Shown here piece by piece: positions 46,159 through 55,400 of a stretch of DNA of 64,000 nt. A program made the translations under genes and the position numbers. The notes under the pieces are model-generated. The model was not told the origin of the DNA. It did not search any database and worked only from the letters and a program-made list of their open reading frames with translations. The stretch comes from Crossiella cryophila (GTDB lineage Bacteria > Actinomycetota > Actinomycetes > Mycobacteriales > Pseudonocardiaceae). The first letter of the stretch is position 1. Each line of letters begins with the position of its first letter. The stretch lies in assembly GCF_014204915.1 (NCBI RefSeq), contig NZ_JACHMH010000001.1:2294001-2358000 (forward strand), given 5' to 3'.

Positions 46159-49100
46159 ATGCGAACGCCCCTGTACCGAAGAATCACCGTGACAGTGCTC
46201 AGCGGCGCGCTGCTCGCGGGCACCCTGTCCGCCGCGCCGATCGCACACGCCGCCGTCCCGGTGGACGAGGCCGGGCTGGCCAACGCGCTCTTCGGCGCCA
46301 CCATGCGCATCGTCAACCGGGACGACGACCTGGCCAAGAACCTGGTGACCAGCGCCGAACTGCTGGACTGGCGGGCGAAGAACCCGGCCGCCGCTCCCGC
46401 CGCGGTGACCGCGCACCTGACCGCGGTGCGCAAGCACGTGGACACCGCCGTGCCGAACCAGGCGTGGAGCCGCGAGCCGGTGGAGACGGTCAGCGCCGCG
46501 CTGGTCGCGGTCCGCGGCGCACCCGGCACGACCGTCGACGGGGCCCGGCTGGGCAAGCTGAACAACACTCTGCTGGGACTGGACACGGTGCCGGTGTCCA
46601 CCAGGCCCGAGGACCGGGTTTCCGGCGCGCAACAGCAGTTCGCCTGGGAGTCCGGCTACGCCGACAACCAGCGCGAGGTGTGGACCGGGGTGGCCCAGAC
46701 CGCCCGCGCCGACGCCGGTTTCCGCGGTGCCTGGAACGCCGAGATCGGCGACCGCTCCAGGGTCAACTCCGGTGGCGGTTCCGCCGAGTTCGCCCAGGGC
46801 GAGCAGCTGCGCTCGGTGCTGGACGTCAGCAAGCTGCAGGCCGCGGCCAAGCTCGGCGAGGTGCAGCTGCGGGAGGTCTCCGACACCACGTTCAAGGACC
46901 TCGCGGGCAAGCTGTACAAGGAGCGCCAGGAAGCGCTGGACCACGTCTCCAGCGCGCTGAAGCAGACCCCGCCGGACAGCAGGCCCAGCGAGCCGACCGC
47001 GGAGCAGAAGACCGCGGCCAAGGCGCTGGAGGAGAAGCGCAAGGGCTACATCGACACGGTCAAGGGCGGCCTGGACGGGCTGGCCTTCGTGGTCGGCCTG
47101 ATCGACCCGAACTTCGGCAAGCGGATCACCAAGTTCGCCGAGGGTGCGGTCAAGGTGGCCTACGCGGTGAACAAGGCGGTGACCGCGTTCACGCTGATCA
47201 ACTCGGCCTTCTCGTTGGCCACGGCGGCCTTCACCGGCAACGTGATCGGCGCGATCAGCACGCTGATCTCGGTGTTCACCATGGGTGGCCCCACGGTCGA
47301 GGAGCGGATCCTGGAGCAGATCAAGGAGATGCGCAAACAGCTGGAGACCATCCAGCAGAACATGAACGACCGCTTCGACCGGATCGACGGCAAGCTGGAC
47401 CAGATGTACAACCGGATGATCGAGGAGTTCAAGAAGCTGGACAACAGCGTCGCCTGGGTCCGGGAGAACCAGAAGCAGATGCTGGGGGCGCTGACCAGCC
47501 TCAGCGTCCAGCTGCAGGTCGTGGGCGCCACCCTGCTGAAGGCGATCGACGGGCTGCACAAGCTGGACCAGTGGGGCAAGGTCGACCGCTACCTGGACTA
47601 CAAGCGCAAGCACGCCGGGCGGGACATGCCCGAGCGCGACTTCATCGACGCGGAGAGCGCCTTCTGGGTCACCGCGGTGCAGGCGCCGATCAACGACCTG
47701 TTCGTGGTGCCGCAGGCCAACTACCGCACCGACCCGGAGACCGTGCTGACCAACCTCAACCTGCACGGCGACGGTGGCACGGCCGCGTTCCTGGCCTTCT
47801 ACGCCAGGGAGAAGCTGGACCCCGGCTTCGGCCACACCGGCCAGGGCGGCAACGCCGCGGCGTGGGGCATCGGCGCGAACGCCTACGGGCTGCTGGTCAA
47901 GCAGAACCCGCAGTGGCTCAGCGGAACCAGCACCGACGAGCGCGGCAAGAAGGCGCTCGACGGGGGACGGGACATCAGGGACCAGTTGCTGTCCTTCAGC
48001 CAGCCCGGCCCCGACGGCGCGGTCAACAAGACCTTCCAGTCCTTGCAGGCCAACTACGGGGCCAAGGCGGATGAGCTGATCGCCGAGGTGGCCAAGCGGG
48101 AGGGCGAGGTCAGCGAGGGCAAGACGCTGTCGCTGTTCCGCGGGCCTGAGCAGGGCGCGCCCGCCGGCACGCCTGGCCTGTACGCGCCGGAGCAGTTCCC
48201 GACCTGCCGGGTCACCAGTGACCCGACGCAGAACTTCCCGCTGTCCAGGGCCAGGGCGCACGACGGGCAGCACATGACCGCGCCCATCCTGTTCTACCGC
48301 TACTTCCGTCCCGACCAGGTCACCTACAAGCCGTGCTGGGACTTCACCCACCGGGCTGTCGCCGGGCAGCCTGGCGCCCACGACCTGGTCATGCAGATGC
48401 GGGACGAGTTCTTCTTCCCGGATGGCACCCGGTGGACCAGCAGGCCGACCGAGGCGGTGGTGCACCGCTGGCCGCCCGGCAGTACCGACAACGCCCTCAC
48501 CTTCATCAAGCAGAACTGGGATTCGAAGCTCAAGCCGATCTTCGACCGGGACGCCAAGGTCGAGCCAGGGGTGGACTTCCTGACGCCGCGCTTCGCCAAG
48601 CTGGGCGAGCAGGTGCTCAAGTCGAAGCGGGCCGAGTTCTACAAGCGGGCCGCGGACTACGTGCGGGACAGCCCGGCCGGCCGGGAGCTGAACCTGTCCG
48701 CGCGGCTGCTGCGCGCCTACACCGAGGCGGGCTTCCCCCGGGCGCTCAACACCGACGAGTACCTGCGGTCCGCGCTTTATGGACCCAAGGCGCTCTACGG
48801 CGCGGGCCAGAACGACAACAACTTCCTGGTCGAGGAGTACAAGCTGGCTGCGCAGAACGTGCTCGAGGACAAGCCTGCCTGGGATCAGGCCCGTTCGGAC
48901 CAGGCGAGCTTCTGCGCCCAGCTCGCCGCGGGCAAGGACACCGTCGGCGCCTGCCTGCGGCACAACATGAGTCTCCGGCAGGACCGGCTCAGCGCGCGGC
49001 TGGCCACGCAGTTCATCCTGCGCTGGGAGGGTGCGGACCAGACCCTGCCCGGCCTGCAGACCCAGCTGCGCACGCTGTGGCTGACCCTGCGTTCGGTGCA

Positions 49101-50052
49101 CCCGAACTACGACTTCGGTCCGGCGATCGAGGCCCCAGCACCGCCCGCGCCCTCGGCCGGGATCTGGCAGGAGCCGGAGACGGTGGACGCCGAAGCCTCC
49201 TACGAGTCCGGGGTGGCGACCGCGATGCTCAAGGGCAACCAGTTCGTCGCCTGGCGAGGGACCGACGGGCACCTGTATGGATCGCTGGCCGGACGGCCGG
49301 GCTTTCCGGCCAAGGTGAAGATCGCCGACATCACCTCCAAGGCCCCGTTCGCGCCCACCGTGGCGGAGTTCAACGGCAAGCTGGTGGTGGTGTGGAAGGA
49401 CTTCACGCCAGGTGCCCAGTTCCCGATGCAGAAGACCGCGGTCAGCGCGGACGGCAAGAGCTGGACGATCACCGAGGTCCCGGCGCCGCGCCGTCAGTTG
49501 CACAACCTGGACTCGCCGACGCTGACGGTGTTCAACGGCAAGCTGTTCGGCCTCTACCGGGGCACCGATCAGCAGCTGTACCTGACCAGCACCACCGACG
49601 CGGTCAACTGGGGCCCGGCCGTGCACACGCTGGCCGGGAACATGACCAACCAGCGGCCTGGCATGACCGTGCACAACGGCAAGCTCTTCGTCGCCTGGCG
49701 CGGTCACGACCAGCATCCGCGTGCCTATATGGCTTCCTCCTCGGACGGGGTGACCTGGGTCGGCGCGCCGACCAGGGTCGGCGGGCTGGAAGCGACCGTC
49801 GACGGCGGTCCGGTGCTGGCCTCGCACGGCGGCAAGCTGTACGCCGTGTGGCGCGGCTGGGATACCGCGGTGTTGTCCGGCTCGTTCACCACCGACGGCG
49901 CGGCGTGGTCACCGCTGTACACCGTGGCCCGCGGCGCGGCGACCAACCACCCGCCCGGCGTGGTGGCCGCGGGCGGCAGGCTGCGGCTGGCCTGGGGCCA
50001 GGCCCTGGCGGCCACCGTGGCCGCGACCAGCAGCGCGGTGCTGCCCGGCTGA
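46159..50052 (+). CDS. Large secreted protein with hydrophobic core segment and beta-propeller, paralogue 4
   Basis: A 1,297-residue paralogue with the same plan. The signal peptide ends near IAHAAVPVD. Its coiled coil is the most diverged (QLETIQQNMNDRFDRIDGKL, then NQKQMLGALTSLSVQLQVVG). The four cysteines are kept (FPTCRVT, YKPCWDF, SFCAQLA, GACLRHN). The propeller again has six repeats, with WRGTDGHLYGS and TAVSADGKSW, and resembles copy 1 more than copies 2 and 3 in its second repeat (VVWKDFTPGAQFPMQKTAVS). The ATG is preceded by AAGGAGACCC. It is the last cassette; the next gene is on the other strand. Confidence 0.8.
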   Translation: MRTPLYRRITVTVLSGALLAGTLSAAPIAHAAVPVDEAGLANALFGATMRIVNRDDDLAKNLVTSAELLDWRAKNPAAAPAAVTAHLTAVRKHVDTAVPNQAWSREPVETVSAALVAVRGAPGTTVDGARLGKLNNTLLGLDTVPVSTRPEDRVSGAQQQFAWESGYADNQREVWTGVAQTARADAGFRGAWNAEIGDRSRVNSGGGSAEFAQGEQLRSVLDVSKLQAAAKLGEVQLREVSDTTFKDLAGKLYKERQEALDHVSSALKQTPPDSRPSEPTAEQKTAAKALEEKRKGYIDTVKGGLDGLAFVVGLIDPNFGKRITKFAEGAVKVAYAVNKAVTAFTLINSAFSLATAAFTGNVIGAISTLISVFTMGGPTVEERILEQIKEMRKQLETIQQNMNDRFDRIDGKLDQMYNRMIEEFKKLDNSVAWVRENQKQMLGALTSLSVQLQVVGATLLKAIDGLHKLDQWGKVDRYLDYKRKHAGRDMPERDFIDAESAFWVTAVQAPINDLFVVPQANYRTDPETVLTNLNLHGDGGTAAFLAFYAREKLDPGFGHTGQGGNAAAWGIGANAYGLLVKQNPQWLSGTSTDERGKKALDGGRDIRDQLLSFSQPGPDGAVNKTFQSLQANYGAKADELIAEVAKREGEVSEGKTLSLFRGPEQGAPAGTPGLYAPEQFPTCRVTSDPTQNFPLSRARAHDGQHMTAPILFYRYFRPDQVTYKPCWDFTHRAVAGQPGAHDLVMQMRDEFFFPDGTRWTSRPTEAVVHRWPPGSTDNALTFIKQNWDSKLKPIFDRDAKVEPGVDFLTPRFAKLGEQVLKSKRAEFYKRAADYVRDSPAGRELNLSARLLRAYTEAGFPRALNTDEYLRSALYGPKALYGAGQNDNNFLVEEYKLAAQNVLEDKPAWDQARSDQASFCAQLAAGKDTVGACLRHNMSLRQDRLSARLATQFILRWEGADQTLPGLQTQLRTLWLTLRSVHPNYDFGPAIEAPAPPAPSAGIWQEPETVDAEASYESGVATAMLKGNQFVAWRGTDGHLYGSLAGRPGFPAKVKIADITSKAPFAPTVAEFNGKLVVVWKDFTPGAQFPMQKTAVSADGKSWTITEVPAPRRQLHNLDSPTLTVFNGKLFGLYRGTDQQLYLTSTTDAVNWGPAVHTLAGNMTNQRPGMTVHNGKLFVAWRGHDQHPRAYMASSSDGVTWVGAPTRVGGLEATVDGGPVLASHGGKLYAVWRGWDTAVLSGSFTTDGAAWSPLYTVARGAATNHPPGVVAAGGRLRLAWGQALAATVAATSSAVLPG

Positions 50053-50069
50053 CCCGGGACGCCCACCCA

Positions 50070-50108
50070 CGAACCGGCCCGGTCCCCTCAGCGGACCGGG
50101 CCGGTTCG
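50070..50108. terminator. Terminator hairpin behind paralogue 4
   Basis: A 16-bp perfect inverted repeat (arm CGAACCGGCCCGGTCC) with the loop CCTCAGC lies 17 nt past the stop and 20 nt before the stop of the converging oxidoreductase gene. Confidence 0.8.
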
Positions 50109-50128
50109 GCGTTCGACACTGTCGCGGG

Positions 50129-51181
50129 TCAGCCGGGCAGGAGCACGATCTTGCCCACGTGCCCGCGTTCGAGGAATCGGCGCTGTGCGGCGTGCACCGC
50201 CGTCAGGGGAAAGGTCGCCGCGACCGGTGGTCGCACGGCGCCCGCCCTGGCGGCGGTGACCAGTTCGGCGAAGTGCGGGCGGGTGTGCATGGACGAGCCG
50301 ATCAGGCCGATGTTGTGCAGGTACAGCCGTCGCAGGTCGAAGTGGATGGTCGGGCCCGCCACCGCGCCGGCGATCACCCAGCGGCCGTCGTCGCGGATCA
50401 GTGGCAGCAGGTCGTTGACCGCGGCGCCGCCGGCGATGTCGGCCACCGCGTCCAGGCCGTGCGGGGCCTGGGCGCGGATCTGGTCGGCCAGATCGCCCGC
50501 GTCCCTGGTCACCACGCCGGTGGCGCCCAGGGCGCGGACGTCGGATTCCTTGGCGGTGGTGGTCATCGCGATCGGGTGCGCGCCGCGGGCGGCCAGCAAC
50601 TGGACCAGGGCCGCGCCCACGCCGCCGGAGGCGCCGGTGACCAGGACGGTCTCGCCGGGGCCGATGCCGCCGCGTTCCAGCATGCCCATCGCGGTGCCGT
50701 AGGCCACCGGCAGGCAGGCCAGTTCGGCGTCGGAGAGCGGGGAATCGGCGACCTGGTGCACCCGGTCCGCCCGCACCAGCACGTACTCGGCGAACCCGCC
50801 GTCGGCCTCGCTGCCGAGCAGCCCGACCGGCGGCGCGTGCTCGCCCTCGTCCCGGTAGAGCGCCGGATCGACCAGCACCCGCCCGCCGATGAGGTCCGCT
50901 GGCAGATCGGGACCCACGCCCGCGATCACCCCGGCGATATCGCCGCCCTGCACCCGGGGGAAGGCGATCGGGCCGCGCCAGCCACTGCGCGCGTCCGGAT
51001 CGCCGGGGCGGCCGTAGGCGCCCTCCCTGGTCCAGATGTCGGTGTTGTTCAGCGCCGCGGCGCGCACCCGCACCAGCACCCGGCCGGGACCGGGTTCGGG
51101 CACCGGGTGGTCGCGGCGCAGCTCAAGGGTGTCCGGGCCGCCGTGCCGGGTGAGGACCGCGGCCGTCATGACCTTGTCCAT
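50129..51181 (-). CDS. Quinone-oxidoreductase-like medium-chain dehydrogenase
   Basis: A 350-residue NADPH-dependent oxidoreductase of the medium-chain dehydrogenase superfamily. The Rossmann motif is GASGGVGAALVQLLAARG (about residue 183 onward). The catalytic-zinc region GHE of alcohol dehydrogenases is replaced by GGD in VQGGDIAGVIAGVG and the zinc cysteines are missing, which places it in the zinc-free quinone oxidoreductase group. The substrate is unknown. It converges with the fourth paralogue and shows no functional link to the array. Confidence 0.87.
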   Translation of the reverse strand: MDKVMTAAVLTRHGGPDTLELRRDHPVPEPGPGRVLVRVRAAALNNTDIWTREGAYGRPGDPDARSGWRGPIAFPRVQGGDIAGVIAGVGPDLPADLIGGRVLVDPALYRDEGEHAPPVGLLGSEADGGFAEYVLVRADRVHQVADSPLSDAELACLPVAYGTAMGMLERGGIGPGETVLVTGASGGVGAALVQLLAARGAHPIAMTTTAKESDVRALGATGVVTRDAGDLADQIRAQAPHGLDAVADIAGGAAVNDLLPLIRDDGRWVIAGAVAGPTIHFDLRRLYLHNIGLIGSSMHTRPHFAELVTAARAGAVRPPVAATFPLTAVHAAQRRFLERGHVGKIVLLPG

Positions 51182-51205
51182 GTCCCCACCCTGACACGTC
51201 CGCGG

Positions 51206-52147
51206 TCACACCGCCGACTTGAACACCCACTTGCTCTCGTTGCCCGAACACTTGCCAGCCGTCACGTTGCCGCCGGAAGCCCGGTAGCACTTGGTGTTGG
51301 ACTGCATGTCCGAGATGGTGCCGTTCGGGTTGACCGACCACTGCTGCTTCGGTCCGCCGTCGCACTTGTTCAGCACCACGTTGCTGCCGGACTGGGCCGT
51401 GCACAGCTTGTTGTGCTCCATGAACGCGCCGTGGAAGGAGAAGCGCTGCGCGGTGGAGTTGTTGCAGGCGGCCACCTTCAGCGCGGTGCCCGGCTTGGTG
51501 CTGTCGCCGGGGTTCTCCAGGCACTGGCCGGTGGCGGTGTTCTTGTACTCGCCGACGGTGGTCTTCGGCTTCGCGCCGCCGTAGCACTCACCGGTGCTGG
51601 TGTTGAAGATCGGCGTCGGGTCCACGGTCAGGTTCGACGGCGGGTTGATGATCGATTCCTCCATCACCGGCTTGCCGTCGGGGTGGTAGTTGGTGAGCGC
51701 GTCCTCGCAGTCGATGGCGTTCATCGCGTTGCCGCCCTTGCCACCGATCCACAGGTCGAAGTGCCACAGCTTCGGGCCGCCGTTGGGGCCCTGGCCGTCC
51801 CATTCCTGGTTACAGGCCGAACAGTCGTCCTCCATGATGAAGTACTTCTTCACCCTGGGCACCCAGACCTTGGTGCCGGGCTTCAGCTCCTTCTTGGAGG
51901 TGGCCAGGGTGATCGGGTCGGCGTAGGTGCCCTTGCCGCCCGCGGTGTTGTGGATCTGCGGATAGGCGATGGCCCCGCCCGGCGGCGTGTTGTCCCACCA
52001 GCCGTAGAAGGTGAAGAAGACCTTCTGCGCGGCGGCGGGGGCAGCCGGGGCGGCTGGCGTGGCGGGAGCGGCCTGGGCGGCGCCCAGACCGAGCAGGCTC
52101 AACATCATCAGGCCGAGCGTGGTCACCGACAACAGACGGCTGCGCAT
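51206..52147 (-). CDS. Secreted ricin-B lectin protein with N-terminal barrel-like domain
   Basis: A 313-residue secreted protein. A signal peptide (MRSRLLSVTTLGLMMLSLLG, cleavage near AQAAPA) and an Ala/Pro linker precede a domain of about 150 residues with a YADPITLATS stretch, a VPRVKKYFIMEDDC stretch and a WHFDLWIGG stretch; this resembles RlpA/3D-type double-psi barrels with a catalytic-looking Asp. From about residue 190 a ricin-B-type lectin domain follows, with a QRFSFHG repeat, a KQQWSVNPNG repeat and paired cysteines. It probably binds, and may cleave, cell-wall or plant polysaccharide. The ATG at 52147 has GGAGG upstream. A palindrome shared with the GH5 gene lies 79-97 nt upstream. 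Confidence 0.82.
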   Translation of the reverse strand: MRSRLLSVTTLGLMMLSLLGLGAAQAAPATPAAPAAPAAAQKVFFTFYGWWDNTPPGGAIAYPQIHNTAGGKGTYADPITLATSKKELKPGTKVWVPRVKKYFIMEDDCSACNQEWDGQGPNGGPKLWHFDLWIGGKGGNAMNAIDCEDALTNYHPDGKPVMEESIINPPSNLTVDPTPIFNTSTGECYGGAKPKTTVGEYKNTATGQCLENPGDSTKPGTALKVAACNNSTAQRFSFHGAFMEHNKLCTAQSGSNVVLNKCDGGPKQQWSVNPNGTISDMQSNTKCYRASGGNVTAGKCSGNESKWVFKSAV

Positions 52148-52225
52148 GGTTCCTCCGCGGGATCCGGTGGCATCGGCGGCGGTGCAGTTGAGCGTCCCGC
52201 GCCGGAGGTCGGGCGGACAACCATG

Positions 52226-52244
52226 GTTAGGTAGGTTTCTTAAC
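52226..52244 (-). promoter_or_regulatory. GTTAGG-N7-TTAAC palindrome upstream of the ricin-B protein
   Basis: GTTAGGTAGGTTTCTTAAC matches the element before the GH5 gene (16348-16366) at 16 of 19 positions and keeps the inverted arms with one mismatch. Confidence 0.55.
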
Positions 52245-52260
52245 AATTTGCGGATGAAAA

Positions 52261-52294
52261 AGGGGGCTTTCCGGACGAAACCGGAAAGCCCCCT
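52261..52294 (-). terminator. Intrinsic terminator behind the GH92 gene
   Basis: A 14-bp perfect stem (arm AGGGGGCTTTCCGG) with a 6-nt loop is followed on the minus strand by a run of five T. It closes the GH92 transcript beyond the nested repeat. Confidence 0.85.
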
Positions 52295-52301
52295 CACCGT
52301 C

Positions 52302-52402
52302 GTGTTGGCCGTTGTCGTACCCAGTGTTGGCCGAACTGGTACACCAATCCGGCCAACACACCGTCCATAACGGCCAACACACCGTACGACAACGGCCAAC
52401 AC
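52302..52402. repeat. Nested inverted repeats built from GTGTTGGCCG
   Basis: Two direct (52302, 52324) and three inverted (52350, 52371, 52393) copies of GTGTTGGCCG lie within 101 nt. The outer arms, GTGTTGGCCGTTGTCGTAC at 52302-52320 and its complement at 52384-52402, are 19 bp and perfect; an inner 10-bp pair forms a second stem. It sits 13 nt past the GH92 stop codon. Confidence 0.85.
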
Positions 52403-52415
52403 GGTGGTGTTGGGG

Positions 52416-55400
52416 TCAGCTGGTGGCCAGGGTGAAGATGTGTAGGCCGCTGTTGCGGGGGAAGGTGATGCTGGCGATCTGTTTGCCCTCGGGGGCGGTG
52501 AGGGGTTTGGTGGCCAGGATGTGTGTGGGCACCTCTTGTTTGCCGCCGATTCCGTTGCGGTAGGGGGTCTTGGCCACGATCACGTTCTCGTACATCAGGC
52601 TGCCGCCTCCGCCGCCCAGGGTCCAGTCGCTGAAGCCCAGGTCGAAGGTGCCGGTGCTGCCGTCGGTGTAGGTGACGGTGCCCGGCGCGGTCCGGCTGCC
52701 GTTGATCGCACTGCCCACAAAGGACAGTCGGCTGACCGGCGCGGTCAGCTGCACGGTCTGGCCGTTGGCGGCGATGTTGTCCGGCCGCCCGAACGGCTCA
52801 CTGGGCCAGGTGAAGTTCAGCCCCGCCACCGTGCCGGGCTGACCGGCGACCAGGCCGGCGGCGGCCAGGCCCTGCTTGGAATAGCTGTAGCCGCCACCGT
52901 CGAAGTTGGCCTCCTCGTGCGTGCCCGGATCGTCGGAGACACCGGTGTTGTCCAGTGCGGCGAACCAGGTCCGCGGGGCGGCCACCTTCACGGTGAGCTG
53001 CCGGGTGGTGGTCTTGCCGCCGCTGACCGTGACCGTGGCGTTGACCGGGTGGTAGCCCTGCCCGGCGGTCTCCGCGGTCACCGTGAACTCGACCTTGCCC
53101 ACCCCGTCCTTGATCGGCACCAGCCCACTGGACGGTTCGATCTTCAGCCCTGGCGTGGGTGCGATCGAGTAGCGGACCTCGGGCTGCGCGCCGGAGAGGT
53201 GGTAGACGGTCACCTCGGCCTTGGTACTGCCGCCCGGCGTGGTCACCAGGTGGTCCGGCCCGACCCCGATCTGGTAGGGCTGCTCCCCGTCCCGCCAGGA
53301 CGGCGGCGCGTCCGCGGCCGCCGCACCCCAGGCGGTGTTCGGCTTGGTGTCCATTGTGTACTCGAGCAGGCCACCGCGCTGCACGAAGGACTCCGGCAGC
53401 CACGGCTTGGCCGACTCGCGCCCGTTGACCCGGAGCTTGTGGATGTAGGGCGCGTCGGCCGCGGCCTTGGGCGCCAGCACGGTGATGTCCTTGCCGCGGT
53501 CCCGGTTGATCCTGGCGAACGGGAACAGCGGGCTGGACAGCACCAGTTCGGCGCGGGATGGCACCTGCGGGTACATGCCCAGCGCGGAGAAGACGTACCA
53601 GGAGGACATCGCGCCGAGGTCGTCGTTGCCGGGGATGCCACCGGGTCCGGTGGTCCACAGCGTGTTCACCACCTCGCGGATGGTCTGCTGTGCCTTGTGC
53701 GGCTGCCCGGTGTAGTTGTAGAGGTAGGGCACGTTGACCGAGGGCTCATTGTCCATTTCGGACTTCTCGTCGCCGGACTTGCTCAGCGCCCAGCTGCCGT
53801 CGGCGTTGTGGAAGAACTCGTCCAGCCGCTTGTTCACCCGCTCCGCACCGCCCATGGCCTGGGTCAGCCCGGCCACGTTGTGCTGCACCATCCAGGTGTA
53901 CTGGGCGCTGCTGCCCTCGACGAAGCCGTCCCCGGTGCCGGGGGTGAAGTTCGGCGTCCAGCTGCCGTCGGCGTGCCGGTTGCGGATGTAGCCGCCACTG
54001 GCGTGCGCGGCCGGGTCGAAGTTGTTCTGCCACCACTGCGCCCGCTCGGTGAAGGTCTTCGCGGTTTGCTTGTCCCCCAACCGATCCGCCAGCTGGGCCA
54101 GGGCGAAGTCGGCGGTGGAGATCTCCAGCGTCTCGGCCGCCCCACCCCAGGCGTTGGACACCGAGGGCATGTAGTTGTGCTTGAGGTACTTGTCCAGCGA
54201 GGGCCGCTGGCCGACCGACATCACGTTCCAGCCGTCCCGCTTGAGGTCCAGCGCGGTCGGCACGGTGGCCGCCTTGACCAGTGAGCGCAACGAGGTCCGC
54301 ACGTCGAAGTCGGTGCCGCCGAAGGCGTGGATACCGGCGATGGAGGGCGCGGCCGGGTCGCCGTTCATCACGTGCGTGCCGCCGTTGGCGTGCGTCCAGC
54401 GGTCCCACACGCCGCCGTTCTGCTGCGCCTGGTTGAGCAGCGACTGCGCGATGTCCGAGCCGATCTTGGGTTCCAGCAACGTCAGCAGCTGCACCTGCGA
54501 GCGGTAGACGTCCCAGCCGGAGAAGGTGCCGTACTGCACCTGCTGCCCGGGAACGGGCCGGTGCACCTTCCCGTCCATCCCGGCGTACTCCCCGTTGACG
54601 TCGCTGAAGACGTTGGGGTGCAACAGGGAGTGGTACAGCGCGGTGTAGAACTTGGTCCGGTCCGCCTCGGTGCCGCCGCCGATCTGGATCCGCCGCAGCT
54701 GCCGCGTCCAGGCTTCCCGCGCCGCCGCCGCGACCTCCTCCACCGCCGCCCGCCGCGGGTTCTCCGCCCGCAGGTTGGCCTTGGCGTTGTCCAGGCTCAC
54801 ATAGGAGATCCCGACCCGGACGTTCACCGCCGGGTTCTTCGCCGTGTCAAAGCCCAGATAGGCCCCGGAACCCTTGCCCACCACCGGCCACCCGTTGGTG
54901 CCGTAGGTGGTGCCGCCGGTCGAGGTGGTCGCGCCGGGGTTCAGCTTGTCGTCCTGCCAGGTGCCCACCGAGCTGAACGCCTGGTCGAACTCGGCCACGA
55001 AATGCAGCTTGTAGTAGGACCGGCGCCCCTCCTTGTCGAGGTAGCCGCAGAAATTCCCACTCGTCACCGATCCGGTCACGGTCCGGGTGGCCGGATCCAC
55101 CGCCACCGCGGCGTCGGTGGACCCCACCTCGGAATTGGCCGTGCGCACCAGCAGCGACCCGGCCTTGCCCGCCGGGAAGGTGAATCGCCCGGCGCCACTG
55201 CGCAGGGTCGCGGACAGATCGGCCTTGGCGCCGGAATCCAGCGTGACCGAATACCGGCCCGCCTTCGCCGATTCGTTGGCGTGGCTGAAGGTGCTCGCGT
55301 ACACCTCGTCCTTGCCGTCCACCGCGGGCGAGGAAGTCACCTCACCCACGTGCGGGAAGAACGGGATATCCCCGGATCCACCCGCACATCCGGTGCCCGA

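Larger units (their letters stand above)
33501..50108 (+). repeat. Tandem array of four homologous gene cassettes
   Basis: Four cassettes of about 4.2 kb follow each other in the same direction. Each consists of a GTATCC/GGATAC element, a conserved leader with a CAGACTC block, an AAGGAGACCC ribosome site, an intact open frame of about 1,300 codons and a GC-rich hairpin. Long stretches, such as the region for TAFTLINSAFSLATAAFTGN, are almost identical in DNA between copies, which indicates duplication followed by selection or gene conversion. Confidence 0.92.

Noticed and set aside
33721-50052. Tc-toxin or RTX-toxin assignment of the paralogues
   Set aside because: I see no Rhs/SpvB/TcdB-like parts and no GGxGxDxxx calcium repeats. 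Only a general pattern similarity to helical pore-formers remains.
52302-52402. CRISPR array
   Set aside because: The repeats are 10 bp, in mixed orientation and unevenly spaced; there are no uniform spacers and no cas genes.
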